Assembly (NCBI GenBank): GCA_016935775.1
Contig: JAFGQF010000056.1
Location: 1 to 6,819 of the forward strand
DNA from: Caldifarciminota bacterium
GTDB taxonomy: Bacteria; Hydrothermota; Tepidihabitantia; Tepidihabitantales; Tepidihabitantaceae
Length of the DNA: 6,819 nt
Direction of reading: 5' to 3'
Part shown: piece after piece, positions 6,082 through 6,819 of the stretch
Position numbering within the stretch: position 1 is the stretch's first letter
How the letters are laid out: each line of letters begins with the position of its first letter
The notes under the pieces: generated by a model
Databases searched by the model: none
Told to the model about the DNA's origin: nothing
Seen by the model: the letters and a program-made list of their open reading frames with translations, nothing else
Made by a program: the position numbers and the translations under genes

Positions 6082-6819
6082 TCAGCGCCCCGGGCCGGGC
6101 CGGAAGTTCGGGTAGTCGCGCAGCCCGGACCGGTGCAGCCGGTAGCGGACCACCGCGCGCAGGATATTGAAGGCGTACTTCGGGCCGTTGACGTAGCAGA
6201 CCTCGTCGCCGTAGAAGGTCGGTATCGGCTTCTCGACGATGCGCAACCCGTGCTGGTGCAGCTGGATGATTATCTCGGTGTCGAAATGGAAGTCGTCGGT
6301 GTTTTCCTCGAACGGTATCGCGGCCAGCGCGCGGGTGCTGTAGACCCGGTACCCGGAGTGGAACTCGGTCAGGTTCATCCCCAGCAGCCGGTTCTCGATG
6401 CCGGTCAGCACCTTGTTGCCGACGTACTTGTAGAGCGGCATCCCGCCCTTGCGGGCCGCGCCCCGGACCATCATCCGCGAGCCGAAGACAGCGTCCGCCT
6501 CGCCCTGCTCGATCGGCGCGACCAGCTCCTCGAGGTGTTCGGGCGCGTACTGGCCGTCGCCGTGCAACAGCGCGACGATGTCGTGCCCCTGCTCGATGGC
6601 GTAGCGGTAGCCCCGTTTCTGGTTGCCGCCGTACCCGAGGTTCTTCGGGTTGCGGAAAATATTCAAGTTCTCGAACCCGCGCACCGCCTTGTACCCCATC
6701 CCGAGCAGGTAGGTGTCGTCCTTGCTCGAGTCGTCGAACACGAACACCTCGGCCACCCGCTTCCGGAACCCCTCGGGTATCCGGTCCAGGACCTTGGCAA
6801 GGGTGGTGACCGCGTTGTA
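6082..6819 (-). CDS. Family 2 glycosyltransferase, 5'-partial
   Basis: The frame is open to the window edge; 245 residues and a TGA stop are visible. It begins YNAVTTLAKVLDRIPEG, which looks like the first helix just after a missing start-proximal strand (usually V-x-P-A-Y-N), so only about 10-20 residues may be absent. GT-A features are FDDSSKDDT (28-36, nucleotide-sugar binding), HGDGQY (86-91, DxD-like metal site), GSRMM (113-117), FHSGYRVYS (153-161) and HFDTEI (178-183). This pattern resembles dolichyl/polyprenyl-phosphate mannose or glucose synthases and related GT2 enzymes. No C-terminal membrane helices follow, so it is a soluble or peripheral cytoplasmic enzyme. The internal GTG at 6756 should not be taken as the start, because conserved sequence continues upstream. 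It is directly followed by the radical SAM gene (one-base gap). Donor and acceptor cannot be read from sequence. Confidence 0.88.
   Translation of the reverse strand, partial: YNAVTTLAKVLDRIPEGFRKRVAEVFVFDDSSKDDTYLLGMGYKAVRGFENLNIFRNPKNLGYGGNQKRGYRYAIEQGHDIVALLHGDGQYAPEHLEELVAPIEQGEADAVFGSRMMVRGAARKGGMPLYKYVGNKVLTGIENRLLGMNLTEFHSGYRVYSTRALAAIPFEENTDDFHFDTEIIIQLHQHGLRIVEKPIPTFYGDEVCYVNGPKYAFNILRAVVRYRLHRSGLRDYPNFRPGPGR

Noticed and set aside
4740..6170. 476-codon + frame running through the convergent junction
   Set aside because: It is antisense to the radical SAM gene and out of frame with the GT-C gene, with no domain signature.
6082..6756. GTG at 6756 as the start of the family 2 glycosyltransferase
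   Set aside because: The frame stays open to the window edge, and the upstream residues (YNAVTTLAKVLDRIPEG) are conserved GT2 sequence, so the gene is truncated by the window.

Overview
The window is GC-rich, almost entirely coding bacterial DNA with strong G/C preference at third codon positions. It carries eight identifiable genes plus the remnant of a ninth. The gene families (CcdA-type thiol transporter, CSC-motif permease, a TIGR00412/MTH895-like thioredoxin, thioredoxin-coupled ArsC, a radical SAM protein) suit an anaerobic or facultative bacterium. A leader peptide with a lipobox and Shine-Dalgarno-led starts indicate a bacterium rather than an archaeon. I cannot name the phylum; an environmental genome bin is plausible. 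No tRNA, rRNA, CRISPR or insertion sequence was seen, and no gene-free stretch exceeds about 50 bases.

Positions 1-3092 (+ strand) form one tightly packed operon with arsenic and thiol-redox content. In order it encodes the C-terminal part of a CcdA/DsbD-like membrane electron carrier, a lipoprotein thioredoxin (CLPC), a COG0701/ArsP-like permease (CSC motif), a small cytoplasmic CxxC thioredoxin-like protein, a 55-codon mini-gene that looks like an internally deleted ACR3 arsenite efflux pump, and an LMW-phosphatase-type arsenate reductase (ArsC). Plausibly, the small thioredoxin supplies electrons to ArsC and/or CcdA, CcdA passes reducing power outward to the lipoprotein thioredoxin, and the permease removes the arsenical. 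This working model is inference. The apparent loss of the ACR3 core would leave the CSC permease as the only intact exporter in the visible operon.

Positions 3140-5214 (+) encode a two-domain nitroreductase-like flavoprotein that starts at TTG, and a polytopic GT-C/PMT-like membrane glycosyltransferase whose start overlaps the nitroreductase stop. A TTGCCC-N18-TAGAAT element sits just before the TTG, suggesting a new and possibly leaderless transcription unit.

Positions 5211-6819 (- strand) hold a converging pair: a family 2 glycosyltransferase truncated by the window edge, followed by a radical SAM protein with unusual CX4CX2C cysteine spacing. The + and - units meet tail-to-tail in a shared CTAG, so there is no intergenic space for a terminator. 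A GT-C enzyme beside a GT2 resembling polyprenyl-phosphate sugar synthases suggests surface or lipid-linked glycan assembly, but the two are in opposite operons.
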